A stretch of DNA of 64,000 bases from 66-474 sp044464225 (lineage in GTDB: Bacteria > Pseudomonadota > Gammaproteobacteria > Xanthomonadales > Rhodanobacteraceae). The notes beneath the pieces are model-generated. The model saw only the letters and a program-made list of their open reading frames with translations, had not been told where the DNA came from and ran no database searches. The stretch is taken from NCBI GenBank assembly GCA_044464225.1, contig JBIQLN010000008.1:67718-131717 (forward strand). The letters are read 5' to 3'. The position numbers were made by a program, and so were the translations under genes. This document shows, piece after piece, positions 30,211 through 39,540 of this stretch (positions within the stretch are counted from its first letter, which is position 1; every line of letters starts with the position of its first letter).

Positions 30211-30687
30211 ATGCAGCGAGCCCCCATGACCAAAGCCGGTTCCGAGCGCCTGCGCGCCGAACTGGAAAACCTGAAGTCGGTCGAACGTCCGAAGATCATC
30301 GCCGCGATCGCCGAAGCGCGTGCGCACGGCGATTTGAGCGAAAACGCCGAATACAACGCCGCGCGGGAACAGCAGGGGTTCATCGAAGGCCGTATCCAGC
30401 GCATCGAGGCCGCGCTTTCCACCGCGCAGATCATCGATCCCGCCACGCTGAATGCCGGCGGCAAGGTGGTGTTCGGCGCAGTGGTGGATCTTGAAGATGC
30501 GGACAGCGGCGACAAGGTCACCTACCGCATCGTGGGCGACATCGAGGCCGACATCAAGCAGGGCCTGATTGCGGTTTCATCGCCCATCGCGCGCGCCATG
30601 ATCGGCAAGAACGAGGGCGACAGCTTCGGCTTCGACGCACCGGCCGGTGAGCGCAATTACGAAATCGTGAGCGTGCGTTACGTGTGA
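30211..30687 (+). CDS. greA: Transcription elongation factor GreA
   Basis: 158 residues. An N-terminal coiled coil bears the acidic tip (HGDLSENAEYNAAREQQGFIEGRI), and a C-terminal FKBP-like domain follows. It rescues backtracked RNA polymerase by stimulating RNA cleavage. AGGAG lies 7 nt before the ATG at 30211. It is the first gene of a four-gene operon in which each gene overlaps the next by 4 nt. Confidence 0.97.
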   Translation: MQRAPMTKAGSERLRAELENLKSVERPKIIAAIAEARAHGDLSENAEYNAAREQQGFIEGRIQRIEAALSTAQIIDPATLNAGGKVVFGAVVDLEDADSGDKVTYRIVGDIEADIKQGLIAVSSPIARAMIGKNEGDSFGFDAPAGERNYEIVSVRYV

Positions 30688-32591
30688 TCGCCTTCCGCAA
30701 CTTTGCGCTGCGCCGTGGCGGCCGCCTGTTGCTAGAAGGCGTCGACGCGGCGCTGCACGAAGGCTGGAAAGTCGGCGTGGCCGGGCGCAACGGCAGCGGC
30801 AAATCCAGCCTTTTCGCGGCGATCCTCGGCGAGGTGGAAGCCGACGCCGGTGCGCTGGACGTGCCGGCCGGTTTGCGCATTGCGTCGGTCGCGCAGGAAA
30901 CGCCCGCGCTGGCCGAACGTGCCATCGACCATGTTCTGGGTGGCGACGTCGAACTGGCCGCGGCGCTGGTGGACGAGGCGCACGCACAGGCGGCGGGCGA
31001 CCATGCGTCGGCCGCTGCGGCACACCAGCGCATCGACGCGATGGGCGGCTACGATGGCCGCGCCCGCGCCGGACGTCTGCTGCACGGGCTGGGTTTCAAA
31101 CCGGATGACCACGAAAAAGCCGTCGCGGAATTTTCCGGTGGCTGGCGCGGGCGCCTGAACCTCGCGCGCGCGCTGATGGCGCCGTCGGACCTGTTGCTGC
31201 TGGATGAGCCCACCAACCATCTCGACCTCGACGCCGTGCTGTGGCTGGAACAGTGGCTGCGACGCTATCCGCGCACCTTGATGGTGATTTCGCACGACCG
31301 TGAATTCCTCGACGGCACCGTCGATCACGTGCTGCACCTCGAGCAGGGCGTGGCGCGGCTCTACGCCGGCAACTACAGCGACTTCGAGCGCCAGCGCGCC
31401 GAGCGCCTGCACCAGCAGCAGGCGGCGTTCGCGAAGGAACAGGCTGAGCGTGCGCACCTGCAATCGTTCATCGATCGCTTCCGGGCAAAGGCCACCAAGG
31501 CGCGCCAGGCGCAGTCACGCATCAAGCGCCTGGAGAAACTTTCCGGCACCGAAGCGGTGCGGGTCGAGCGCGCATTCGAGTTTCGTTTTCCGGAACCCGA
31601 ACGCCTGCCGCAGGCGATGCTGAAATTGGAGCAGGTCGACGCGGGCTATGGTCCCGCTCCCGCGAGCCATGCACGCGTCGCGCGGATATTGGCCGGCGTG
31701 CGCTTCGGCATCCAGGCCGGCGACCGGATCGGCCTGCTCGGGCCCAACGGCGCGGGCAAGTCCACGCTGGTGAAAACGCTGGTCGGCGACTTGCCGCTGT
31801 TGGCGGGCGAGCGCACCGCGCACAAGGATTTGTCGATCGGCTATTTCGCGCAGCACACGGTGGAAAGCCTGCGCGCGGGCGAAACCCCGTTCGATCACCT
31901 GCGCGACCTCGCGCCGGAGGCGCCGCCGCAGGGCTTGCGCGACTGGCTCGGCAAATGGCATTTCGCGGGAGAGCGTGCGTTCGAACCCGTGGACGGTTTT
32001 TCGGGCGGCGAGCGCGCGCGGCTCGCGCTGGCGCTGATTGCGTGGGGCAAGCCCAACCTGCTGGTGCTGGACGAACCGACCAACCATCTCGACCTCGACA
32101 TGCGCGGCGCGCTGGCGGATGCGTTGAACGATTTTCCCGGCGCGCTGGTGCTGGTTGCGCATGATCGCCACCTGCTGGGGCTGGTGTGCGACAGCTTCTG
32201 GCGTGTGGCCGACGGCGTGGTCGAACCGTTCGACGGCGATCTCGACGACTACGCACGCTGGTTGCGCGCGCGCGGCGGCGAGCCCGTCGAACGTGGCGGC
32301 GCCAGGGCGTCAAAGGCCGACCCGCGCGAACGACGCCGCGAAGCCGCCGCCGAACGCGAGCGCCAGCGCATCCAGCGCAAGCAGCTCGAAAAAATCGAGG
32401 CGCGCGTGGCGAAAATCGATGCCGCGTTGACCGCCTTGCAGGAGCGGCTGGCCGATCCCGCGATCTACGAAGGACCGACCGCGGTGCTCGCCGAGATCGG
32501 ACGCGAACAGAATGCGTTGCGCGAGGAAAAAGCTGCGCTCGAAACCGAGTGGCTGGCGTGCTACGAAGCATTGGAGGCGAACGCGGCATGA
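30684..32591 (+). CDS. ABC-F family ATPase (YheS-like)
   Basis: 635 residues, close to E. coli YheS in length and layout. Two ABC domains: Walker A GRNGSGKS and GPNGAGKS, signature motifs FSGGWRGRLNLAR and FSGGERARLALAL, and LLLLDEPTNHLDLD twice. The interdomain linker and a charged C-terminal coiled coil are present; there are no membrane segments. ABC-F proteins act on the ribosome as translation factors. It starts at GTG 30684, overlapping the greA stop (GTGA). Confidence 0.92.
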   Translation: MIAFRNFALRRGGRLLLEGVDAALHEGWKVGVAGRNGSGKSSLFAAILGEVEADAGALDVPAGLRIASVAQETPALAERAIDHVLGGDVELAAALVDEAHAQAAGDHASAAAAHQRIDAMGGYDGRARAGRLLHGLGFKPDDHEKAVAEFSGGWRGRLNLARALMAPSDLLLLDEPTNHLDLDAVLWLEQWLRRYPRTLMVISHDREFLDGTVDHVLHLEQGVARLYAGNYSDFERQRAERLHQQQAAFAKEQAERAHLQSFIDRFRAKATKARQAQSRIKRLEKLSGTEAVRVERAFEFRFPEPERLPQAMLKLEQVDAGYGPAPASHARVARILAGVRFGIQAGDRIGLLGPNGAGKSTLVKTLVGDLPLLAGERTAHKDLSIGYFAQHTVESLRAGETPFDHLRDLAPEAPPQGLRDWLGKWHFAGERAFEPVDGFSGGERARLALALIAWGKPNLLVLDEPTNHLDLDMRGALADALNDFPGALVLVAHDRHLLGLVCDSFWRVADGVVEPFDGDLDDYARWLRARGGEPVERGGARASKADPRERRREAAAERERQRIQRKQLEKIEARVAKIDAALTALQERLADPAIYEGPTAVLAEIGREQNALREEKAALETEWLACYEALEANAA

Positions 32592-33502
32592 GCACCCTGC
32601 ATGTCCTGATGCCTCCGATCGCACATGCGGACACGCATCCCGCGTTCCGCCACTGGCTGGGGCGGGGCGACCGCTTGCCGGACGCGCGTGGCGGACGCGC
32701 GGCGGCATTGCGCGACCACTTTCGTTTTTCCGGAGACGGGATTCCCGCGGCGGCCTTGCGCCATCACTGTCACGTCGGCGACCCGGGCGGTGGAAACTGG
32801 TTGTGCGCCGATCCGGCGTACGTGCGCAGCGAAGCGACGGGCGCGCGGCTGATGGCCTGCCCGGCAGGCGACCTCTCCGGTGCCGAAGCGGAAGCGCTGG
32901 CTACGGCCCTGCGACCGTTGCTTGCCGACGTTGGCGCATTGCAGGCGGATACGTCCGCGGAATGGTGCCTGCGGTTGGCTGACGGCATCCAGCCCGCAAC
33001 CTTCACCAGTCCCGACGACGCGCTCGGTGCCAGCCTGATCGACGTACTTCCGGAAGGCAGTGCGGCGCGCGCATGGCGCCGTCTGTTCAACGAAGTCCAG
33101 GTTGCGCTGCACGCGCACCCGGTCAACGCCGCCCGCGTTGCCGCGCGCAAGCTGCCCGTGAATGCATTGTGGTTCTGGGGCGCGGGGGCGCTGCCCGATT
33201 CCGTGGACACCCGATTGGCGATGGTGGCCAGTGCCGACGACGTCGTGCGCGGACTGGCCAAGCTGGCCGGCGCGGTCCGCGTGGAGCCGCTGCCCGTCGC
33301 CCTCGAAAGCGCGGATGCCCAAGGTGAGGCATTGCTCGACCTGCAGCGGCTGGGCGATCGCGAACCGGCCGCGGAATGGTTGATGACTTTCGAGCGCTGG
33401 TTGCGCAGGCGCCGGTTCGACGCCATCGCGCTGTCGTTTGCGGGCGGCGAGTGCTACCGCATGCGGCACGCGCACCGGCTGCGTTTCTGGCGCCGGGGAT
33501 GA
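32588..33502 (+). CDS. rpfE: RpfE-like conserved protein
   Basis: 304 residues. I recognise it as the conserved gene found next to recJ in Xanthomonas as rpfE, sometimes labelled phosphoglycerate mutase-like. Visible family-type segments are GGNWLCADPAYVRSE, PVNALWFWGAGALPD near residue 195 and a C-terminal FDAIALSFAGGECYRM. No signal peptide. Enzymatic role is unproven, and the mutase label rests on weak similarity. It overlaps both neighbours by 4 nt (ATGA), so it is tightly coupled to the ABC-F gene and recJ. Confidence 0.7.
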   Translation: MSTLHVLMPPIAHADTHPAFRHWLGRGDRLPDARGGRAAALRDHFRFSGDGIPAAALRHHCHVGDPGGGNWLCADPAYVRSEATGARLMACPAGDLSGAEAEALATALRPLLADVGALQADTSAEWCLRLADGIQPATFTSPDDALGASLIDVLPEGSAARAWRRLFNEVQVALHAHPVNAARVAARKLPVNALWFWGAGALPDSVDTRLAMVASADDVVRGLAKLAGAVRVEPLPVALESADAQGEALLDLQRLGDREPAAEWLMTFERWLRRRRFDAIALSFAGGECYRMRHAHRLRFWRRG

Positions 33503-35208
33503 ACGTCGCGCACCCACCGATGCGGATCGTGCGCCGCGCAGCGGCAACGCCGTCCTCCGATTGGCCGGCGTCTATGCATCCGGTGTTGCGGCGCGTGTAC
33601 GCCGCGCGCGGCATTGCGGGTCCCTCCGAGCTCGGTCATCGCCTGGCCGGACTTCTGGCACCCGACAGGCTGGGCAATATCGCGCATGCGGTCGACCTGC
33701 TCGCGACCGCGATCACCGATGACGCGCGCATCGTGGTTGCAGCCGACTACGACTGCGACGGCGCGACCGGATGTGCCGTGGCGGTGCGCGGCTTGCGCAT
33801 GCTCGGCGCGCGTCATGTCGGCTACGCGGTACCCGATCGTGCGGTCCACGGGTACGGTTTGACGCCTGCGTTGGTCGAAACGTTGCAGCCGGCGCCGGAC
33901 CTCATCGTCACGGTGGACAACGGCATCTCGTCGCTCGCGGGTGTCGCGGCCGCAAAAGCACGTGGCTGCGGCGTCATCGTCACCGATCACCACCTGCCCG
34001 GCGGGATACTTCCCGATGCCGACGCGATCGTGAATCCCAACCTCGCCGGCGACGCCTTTCCGAGCAAGGCGCTGTGCGGCGTCGGCGTGATGTTCTACGT
34101 GTTGCTGGCATTGCGGGCGCGATTGGGCAAGCGCAACGAAGTGGACCTCGCGCCGCTGCTTGACCTGGTGGCGCTCGGCACGGTCGCCGACCTGGTGCCG
34201 CTGGACGCCAACAACCGCGCCCTGGTCGAAAGTGGCTTGCGCAGGGTGCGCGCGGGCGGCGCGTGTCCCGGCATCGCGGCGTTGTTCGAGGTGGCAGCGC
34301 GCGATCCGCGCTGCGCCGCCGCCGAAGACCTCGCCTACGCCATCGCACCGCGGCTCAATGCAGCCGGCCGGCTCGAGGACATGACGATTGGCGTGGAATG
34401 CCTGTTGTGCGATGACGTGACGCGCGCGCGCGAGCTTGCCGGCATCCTGCACGACATCAACACGCAACGTCGTGACCTGCAGGCCTCGATGGTCGAGGAA
34501 GCGCTGGCGCGGCTTGGCGATGCGCAAGCGGGCGAGTCCGTCGGCGTGTCGCTGTTCGATTCGGCCTGGCACCACGGCGTGGTGGGGCTGGTTGCCGCCA
34601 AGGTGAAGGAATGCTGGCACCGGCCGGTGGTGGCGTTCGCACCGGCGGGCGAGGGCGACGAGTTGCGTGGGTCGGCGCGCTCGGTGCCGGGCTTCCACAT
34701 CCGGGATGCGCTGGCCGAAGTCGACGCGCGTTGCCCCGACCTGATCGTGCGCTTCGGTGGCCATGCGATGGCGGCGGGCCTGACGCTCAAGCTCGCGAAC
34801 TACGCCCGGTTCGCCGAAACCTTCGACGCGGTCGTGCGCGAGCGCATCGCGCCGGAAGCATTGCAGCCCGTGTTGGCGAGCGACGGGGAATTGTCACCGG
34901 ACGAATTCGAAATCGAGCTGGCGCGGCAACTGCGCGTCGCCGGTCCGTGGGGACAAGGTTTCCCCGCCCCATTGTTCGACAACCTCCTGGAGTGTGTCGA
35001 GTTCAAGCCCATGGGCACGGAAGGCGTGCATCGGCGCTTGCGCCTGCGCGACCCGCGCGACGGACGCGAGCACGAAGCCGTGTGGTTCAACGCCGGCAAT
35101 GAGCCGACGGTCGGCATCATGCTCCGATTGGCGTTCGAGTTGACGCTCAACGACTGGCGCGGCCGCGAATCGCTGCGCCTGCTCGTCCGGCATTGCGAGC
35201 ACGCATAG
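33499..35208 (+). CDS. recJ: Single-strand-specific 5'-3' exonuclease RecJ
   Basis: 569 residues. DHH phosphoesterase motifs are clear: DYDCDGATG, VTVDNGISS, the TDHHLPGG hallmark and APRLNAAGRL. The DHHA1 domain carries the RFGGHAMAAGLTL motif, and an OB-type nucleic-acid domain follows. It works in recombination and mismatch repair. It starts at ATG 33499 overlapping the rpfE stop. It ends the operon and faces the O-methyltransferase gene across 109 nt. Confidence 0.96.
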   Translation: MNVAHPPMRIVRRAAATPSSDWPASMHPVLRRVYAARGIAGPSELGHRLAGLLAPDRLGNIAHAVDLLATAITDDARIVVAADYDCDGATGCAVAVRGLRMLGARHVGYAVPDRAVHGYGLTPALVETLQPAPDLIVTVDNGISSLAGVAAAKARGCGVIVTDHHLPGGILPDADAIVNPNLAGDAFPSKALCGVGVMFYVLLALRARLGKRNEVDLAPLLDLVALGTVADLVPLDANNRALVESGLRRVRAGGACPGIAALFEVAARDPRCAAAEDLAYAIAPRLNAAGRLEDMTIGVECLLCDDVTRARELAGILHDINTQRRDLQASMVEEALARLGDAQAGESVGVSLFDSAWHHGVVGLVAAKVKECWHRPVVAFAPAGEGDELRGSARSVPGFHIRDALAEVDARCPDLIVRFGGHAMAAGLTLKLANYARFAETFDAVVRERIAPEALQPVLASDGELSPDEFEIELARQLRVAGPWGQGFPAPLFDNLLECVEFKPMGTEGVHRRLRLRDPRDGREHEAVWFNAGNEPTVGIMLRLAFELTLNDWRGRESLRLLVRHCEHA

Positions 35209-35317
35209 CCGCCACGAAAGTGCGCCCGTGGCATGCGGCACTTGTTTCGGCATCCATCGGGTTCTCCGGAACGAGTCGGGGAGGGGCCCAACCTGCAGAA
35301 GCCACGCTCCGCCGGCG

Positions 35318-35977
35318 TCACCGCTTGCGGGCCAGGGTGAGGCCATCGCCGATCGGCAGCAGCGCCATGTCGACGCGTTCGTCGCGGTGCAGCTTGTCGT
35401 TCAAGGCCTGCAGTGCGCGGGTGTCGTCGTCCTGCGCGGGCCGTGCGACGTCGCCCCCCCACAAGGTGTTGTCGATCGCGATCAGGCCGCCCGCGCGGAC
35501 CAGTTGCAGGCAGCGTTCGTAATAGGTGTCGTAGCTGGTCTTGTCGGCATCGATGAAGGCGAAGTCGTAACGCTCGGACTCTCCGGCGGCGATGCGTGCA
35601 TCCAGCGTCCCGGTGGCGGGTGCGATCACCAGTTCGATCTTGCCCGCGACGCCGGCACGTTGCCAGTAGGGCTTGCCTGTCTCGGTGTATTCCGCGCTGA
35701 TGTCGCATGCCAGCACCCTGCCGTCGGAGGGCAGTGCCAGCGCGACGGTGAGTGCGCTGTAACCGGTGAAGGTGCCGATCTCGATGGTGCGGCGTGCGCC
35801 GATCAGTTTGACCAGCAGCGCCATGAGCTGACCCTGCTCGGGCGAGATCTGCATGTTGGCGCGCGGGTGATCGGCCGTCGCCTTGCGCAGAGCTGCCTGT
35901 TCGGGATGCTCGCGCAAGCTGTGGGCGAGGAGGTAGTCGTATACGGTGTCATCGAGATTGAGGGTGCGGCGGGACAT
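35318..35977 (-). CDS. SAM-dependent O-methyltransferase (family 3)
   Basis: 219 residues. It follows the catechol/caffeoyl-CoA O-methyltransferase fold: motif I IEIGTFTGYSALTVALALP, the metal-binding Asp in FAFIDADKTSYDTYYE, and GGLIAIDNTLWGGDVA. Substrate unknown; small hydroxylated aromatics are usual. The ATG at 35977 has AAGGAAAG upstream. It lies at the left border of the asnB region, divergent from it. Confidence 0.9.
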   Translation of the reverse strand: MSRRTLNLDDTVYDYLLAHSLREHPEQAALRKATADHPRANMQISPEQGQLMALLVKLIGARRTIEIGTFTGYSALTVALALPSDGRVLACDISAEYTETGKPYWQRAGVAGKIELVIAPATGTLDARIAAGESERYDFAFIDADKTSYDTYYERCLQLVRAGGLIAIDNTLWGGDVARPAQDDDTRALQALNDKLHRDERVDMALLPIGDGLTLARKR

Positions 35978-36137
35978 GGGGCTTTCCTTGTGCCTCGAAG
36001 GCTCAATGTTCGCACTTTCCGGCCGACAAGATCGGGGAAGGCACTTGCACCTGTCTCCGGAATCTGGAAAAGTTGCCGCCATGTCACCGTTTGCCGCCAG
36101 GCTTTTTCGTGTCCGCGCATTGAATGCGCCGGGCACC

Positions 36138-36200
36138 ATGGCGGCCGTCGAAAACAATCGCGCGGACAATCATGCCAACCGATGGCGGGCCCGCGCGTAG
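36138..36200 (+). CDS. Candidate Asn-rich leader peptide of asnB
   Basis: A 20-codon frame with four Asn codons (at 36153, 36156, 36168 and 36177) around ENNRADNHAN, and a TAG at 36198. It ends 29 nt before a strong terminator and overlaps two pairing segments that could control it. The start is uncertain: no good ribosome-binding site precedes the ATG at 36138, and the same frame stays open further upstream with other possible starts (TTG at 36120 with one more Asn codon). Its placement before an asparagine synthetase gene makes an attenuation leader the simplest reading. Confidence 0.5.
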   Translation: MAAVENNRADNHANRWRARA

Positions 36201-36260
36201 CTGCAAGCTCCAATGAAGGACACACGCCGAGGCCCGCCAAAAGCGGGCCTCTTGTTTTTC
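36159..36260 (+). promoter_or_regulatory. Candidate transcription attenuator upstream of asnB
   Basis: Competing helices can be written directly. Segment 1 (CGCGCGG, 36159-36165) pairs with segment 2 (CCGCGCG, 36191-36197). An overlapping segment 2 (GGCGGGCC, 36184-36191) pairs with segment 3 (GGCCCGCC, 36231-36238), the 5' arm of the terminator. Segment 3 with segment 4 is the terminator. A ribosome stalled on the early Asn codons would cover segment 1 and free segment 2 to form the antiterminator. Confidence 0.55.
36229..36260 (+). terminator. Intrinsic terminator in the asnB leader
   Basis: GAGGCCCGC, loop CAAAA, GCGGGCCTC, then TTGTTTTTC. It lies about 97 nt before the asnB start codon on the same strand, and no full-length gene precedes it there, so it fits a leader attenuator. 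The rest of the 379-nt gap (35978-36356) holds the O-methyltransferase leader and no other clear feature. Confidence 0.85.
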
Positions 36261-36356
36261 GCGTGGACGATTTCTCGCGCGATGCCATCCGCGCGAAGCA
36301 GAGCCCATCACCAACGCCGACTTTCAACTACAGACGCTTGGAAAAGGATCCACATC

Positions 36357-38033
36357 ATGTGCTCGATCTTCGGAATGTTCGACCTGCAACCGGGTGACGA
36401 CGCTGCCGCATTGCGCCGGCAGGCGCTGGAGCTGTCGCGGCGCCAGCGACACCGCGGCCCCGACTGGAGCGGCGTATTTGTCGACGACAAGGTGATCCTG
36501 GTCCACGAGCGCCTAGCCATCGTGGACCCGGCGTCGGGCGCGCAGCCGCTGCGTTCGCGCGACGGCACGTTGACGCTGGCCGTGAACGGCGAGATCTACA
36601 ACCATCGCGAATTACGGGCGGCCAGTGCCTACGATTTCACGACGGGTTCGGATTGCGAAGTGATCAATGCGCTGTATCGCGATGGCGGCGCGGATTTCCT
36701 TGCGAAGCTCAACGGCATCTTCGCGTTCGCGCTGTGGGACGCTGCGGCGCAGCGCTATTGGATCGCGCGCGACCCGATCGGCGTGATTCCGCTGTACTGG
36801 GGCCACGACGTGCAGGGCAGGTTGTGCGTGGCTTCGGAGATGAAGGCACTGGCAGACGTGTGCGCGGACGTGGCCGCGTTTCCACCCGGCCATGTTTACG
36901 ACAGCGCCAGCGGCGAGTTGCACCGTTATTACCACAAACCCTGGCGTGACTACGCAGCGACGCGCGGTTGCGCGCCCGGCGGCCTGCGCTGCGCGCTCGA
37001 ACAGGCCGTGCACCGCCAGTTGATGACGGACGTACCTTACGGCGTGTTGCTGTCGGGCGGGCTCGACTCTTCGCTGGTCGCGGCCTGTGCCGCCCGGTTT
37101 TCACGCGAGCGGATCGAGGATGGTGATCGCAGCGAAGCGTGGTGGCCGCGGTTGCATTCCTTTGCGATCGGCCTCGAGGGTTCGCCCGATCTTGCCGCGG
37201 CGCAGGTCGCCGCCGACGCGCTGGGTACCGTGCACCACGGTTTCGTCTATACGTTCCAGGAAGGACTGGACGCCGTGCCCGAGGTGATCCGGCATCTGGA
37301 AACCTACGACGTCACCACTATCCGCGCCGCCACGCCGATGTACCTGCTGGCGCGGCGGATCAAGGCCATGGGCGTGAAAATGGTGCTGTCGGGCGAGGGC
37401 TCTGACGAACTGTTCGGCGGCTATCTCTATTTCCACAAGGCGCCTTCGGCCGAGGCCTTCCACGAGGAAACCGTGCGCAAGCTCGATGCGCTGCACGCCT
37501 ACGATTGCCTGCGGGCCAACAAGGCGATGATGGCGTGGGGCGTGGAGGCGCGCGTGCCGTTCCTCGATCTCGAATTCATCGATGTCGCAATGGGCATGGA
37601 TGCGGCGGCGAAAATGGTGGACAAGAGCGGGGCCGGCCGCGGACGCATCGAGAAACACGTGCTGCGCGAGGCGTTCGGAGGCGCGTTGCCGGAGGAAATC
37701 CTGTGGCGGCAGAAAGAACAGTTCAGCGACGGCGTCGGTTACGGCTGGATCGATGGACTGAAGGCGCACGCGGATGCCATGGTGAGCGATCGCGAATTCG
37801 CGGCGGCCGCGGCGCGCTTTCCCTTCAATACGCCCGCGACCAAGGAAGCGTATTTGTACCGGCGCATTTTCGAGCAGTTCTATCCGGGCGAAGCCTGCGC
37901 CGCCACCGTACCGGGCGGCAAGTCGATCGCGTGTTCGTCGCCCGCTGCGCTGGCCTGGGACCCCGCCTTCGCAGCCATGGCCGATCCATCGGGCCGGGCG
38001 GTGCGCGGCGTGCACGCGCAGGCGCTGGCTTGA
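36357..38033 (+). CDS. asnB: Glutamine-hydrolysing asparagine synthetase
   Basis: 558 residues. Met removal would expose the catalytic Cys2 (MCSIFGMFD), and the glutaminase domain shows RHRGPDWSG and NGEIYNHRELR. The synthetase domain has the ATP pyrophosphatase loop LLSGGLDSSL and VLSGEGSDELFGGYLYFHKAP, as in E. coli AsnB. It makes asparagine from aspartate, glutamine and ATP. AAGGA lies 8 nt before the ATG. It is preceded by a probable attenuator and is not in an obvious operon. Confidence 0.96.
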   Translation: MCSIFGMFDLQPGDDAAALRRQALELSRRQRHRGPDWSGVFVDDKVILVHERLAIVDPASGAQPLRSRDGTLTLAVNGEIYNHRELRAASAYDFTTGSDCEVINALYRDGGADFLAKLNGIFAFALWDAAAQRYWIARDPIGVIPLYWGHDVQGRLCVASEMKALADVCADVAAFPPGHVYDSASGELHRYYHKPWRDYAATRGCAPGGLRCALEQAVHRQLMTDVPYGVLLSGGLDSSLVAACAARFSRERIEDGDRSEAWWPRLHSFAIGLEGSPDLAAAQVAADALGTVHHGFVYTFQEGLDAVPEVIRHLETYDVTTIRAATPMYLLARRIKAMGVKMVLSGEGSDELFGGYLYFHKAPSAEAFHEETVRKLDALHAYDCLRANKAMMAWGVEARVPFLDLEFIDVAMGMDAAAKMVDKSGAGRGRIEKHVLREAFGGALPEEILWRQKEQFSDGVGYGWIDGLKAHADAMVSDREFAAAAARFPFNTPATKEAYLYRRIFEQFYPGEACAATVPGGKSIACSSPAALAWDPAFAAMADPSGRAVRGVHAQALA

Positions 38034-38060
38034 ACGGAATCGTCTGCACCCATCGACGCG

Positions 38061-38435
38061 CTACTCGCACCAGCGGGCGGCTGCCGCGGCAGTATTTTCC
38101 GGGCTGGTGTTGAATGCGATGGCGGTGTCCGGCGCCGCCCTGTGGATGGCGTTGACCAGCGCCTCGAACAGAAGCAGGCTTTTTGGCGGAATGCGAATAC
38201 CGCCGCCAATCACGACGCAATCGAAATGCCGGCCGGACAGTGCCCGCTCCACGGTTTCGGGGGCGGATGCGTCCGGCCGGACCACACACAGTTCCGCGTC
38301 CCAGCCGCGCGCCTTCATGTCGTTCATGGCGAACTCGATGCCCGCCTGGATCTTTTCCGCGGTCAATCCGGGCGGCAGCGCCGGATCGCTGAAGTCGACG
38401 GATTCGGGGTCCTCTCCAATGAACAATACGCGCAC
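38061..38435 (-). CDS. Conserved hypothetical protein
   Basis: 124 residues from GTG 38435, which has GGGGAG 7 nt upstream. Segments MRVLFIGEDPESVDFSDP, IEFAMNDMKARGWDAELCVV and FDCVVIGGGIRIPP suggest a Rossmann-like alpha/beta fold. No signal peptide, membrane segment or catalytic motif was recognised. It converges with asnB and ends 27 nt from it. Function unknown. Confidence 0.7.
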   Translation of the reverse strand: MRVLFIGEDPESVDFSDPALPPGLTAEKIQAGIEFAMNDMKARGWDAELCVVRPDASAPETVERALSGRHFDCVVIGGGIRIPPKSLLLFEALVNAIHRAAPDTAIAFNTSPENTAAAAARWCE

Positions 38436-38632
38436 GGTTTTCTCCCCGGTGATCACGGCTCGCTGCAAGAACGGCGCGAGCGACGGCTCGTCAGCCCGAT
38501 CATTCGATTCTCCGTACACATCCGCGGAATCACAAATCGGGCGAAGCGGCCCGGGTGATCCTGTGATCTGCATTCACGGCGGCATTACGTGCAGCGCGCT
38601 AGATTCCGGCGTTTTCAAACGAGGGCGCGTCG

Positions 38633-39472
38633 ATGATCGCGAAGCTCGGGAGTGCCATGGGCGGGTGCGTGATGCTTGCGGCGCTGGTATTCGCAGGCAC
38701 CGTTTCCGCGGCGGAGCAGGCGGGGCCAATCGCACCCGGCGACGCCGCGGCGATGCTCAAGGAAGCCGTGGCGGGCTCGTGGCGATCGCCTGCCAACAAG
38801 GCGCGCGACCCATACCGGCACCCGATCCAGACGCTGGAATTTTTCGGGATCAAGCCGGACATGACCGTGATCGAACTCGCGCCGGGCGGCGGCTGGTACA
38901 CCGAAATCCTGGCGCCGTTCCTGTACGCGCACGGAAAATTGATCGAAGCGGCGCCGCCATCGCGCGGCAACGCACCGGGTCACTTCGAGCAGAAGTTGAA
39001 GGCCGACCCCAAGGTCTATGGCCACATCGCGAAAGTGGTGCCTTTCGCGCCGCCGGAGCACATGGACATGGGACCGGACGGATCGGCCGACATGGTGTTG
39101 ACGTTCCGCAATACCCATGACTGGTTGAACCGCAGCCCCGCGACCCTGGATGCGGTATTCAAGGCCGCGTACAAAGTGTTGAAACCGGGCGGCGTGTTCG
39201 GCGTCACCGATCATCGCGGCAAGCCGTTCGCGGATGCCACCGAAAGCTCGAGAACGCTGCATCGCATTCCCGAGGATTACATGATCGAGGCGGGCCTGCG
39301 TGCCGGGTTCCGCCTCGCAGGCGCTTCGGAAATCAATGCCAACCCGAAGGATCCAGAGGACGTCAACGTGCACCGCCTGCCACCGGATCTGGCCGGTCCG
39401 GACGCGGAACACGCGAAGATGAAAGCGATTGGCGAATCGGACCGGATGACGCTGAAGTTCGTGAAGCCTTGA
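38633..39472 (+). CDS. Exported class I SAM methyltransferase-like protein
   Basis: 279 residues. A signal peptide (VMLAALVFAGTVSA, cleavage likely before AEQAG) precedes a Rossmann methyltransferase domain with motif I VIELAPGGGWYTEIL and DMVLTFRNTHDW. The signal would put it in the periplasm, where SAM is not known to be available, so either the fold has another use or the protein is retained. Homologous predicted methyltransferases with signal peptides are known in proteobacteria. It is followed by an FMN reductase gene 68 nt downstream on the same strand. Confidence 0.8.
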   Translation: MIAKLGSAMGGCVMLAALVFAGTVSAAEQAGPIAPGDAAAMLKEAVAGSWRSPANKARDPYRHPIQTLEFFGIKPDMTVIELAPGGGWYTEILAPFLYAHGKLIEAAPPSRGNAPGHFEQKLKADPKVYGHIAKVVPFAPPEHMDMGPDGSADMVLTFRNTHDWLNRSPATLDAVFKAAYKVLKPGGVFGVTDHRGKPFADATESSRTLHRIPEDYMIEAGLRAGFRLAGASEINANPKDPEDVNVHRLPPDLAGPDAEHAKMKAIGESDRMTLKFVKP

Positions 39473-39540
39473 GCGAAGCGGTCTTCGTGGCGCACGCCGG
39501 CACCTCCCGGCGCGATTGTTTTGACTGTCGAGGAATTGAA

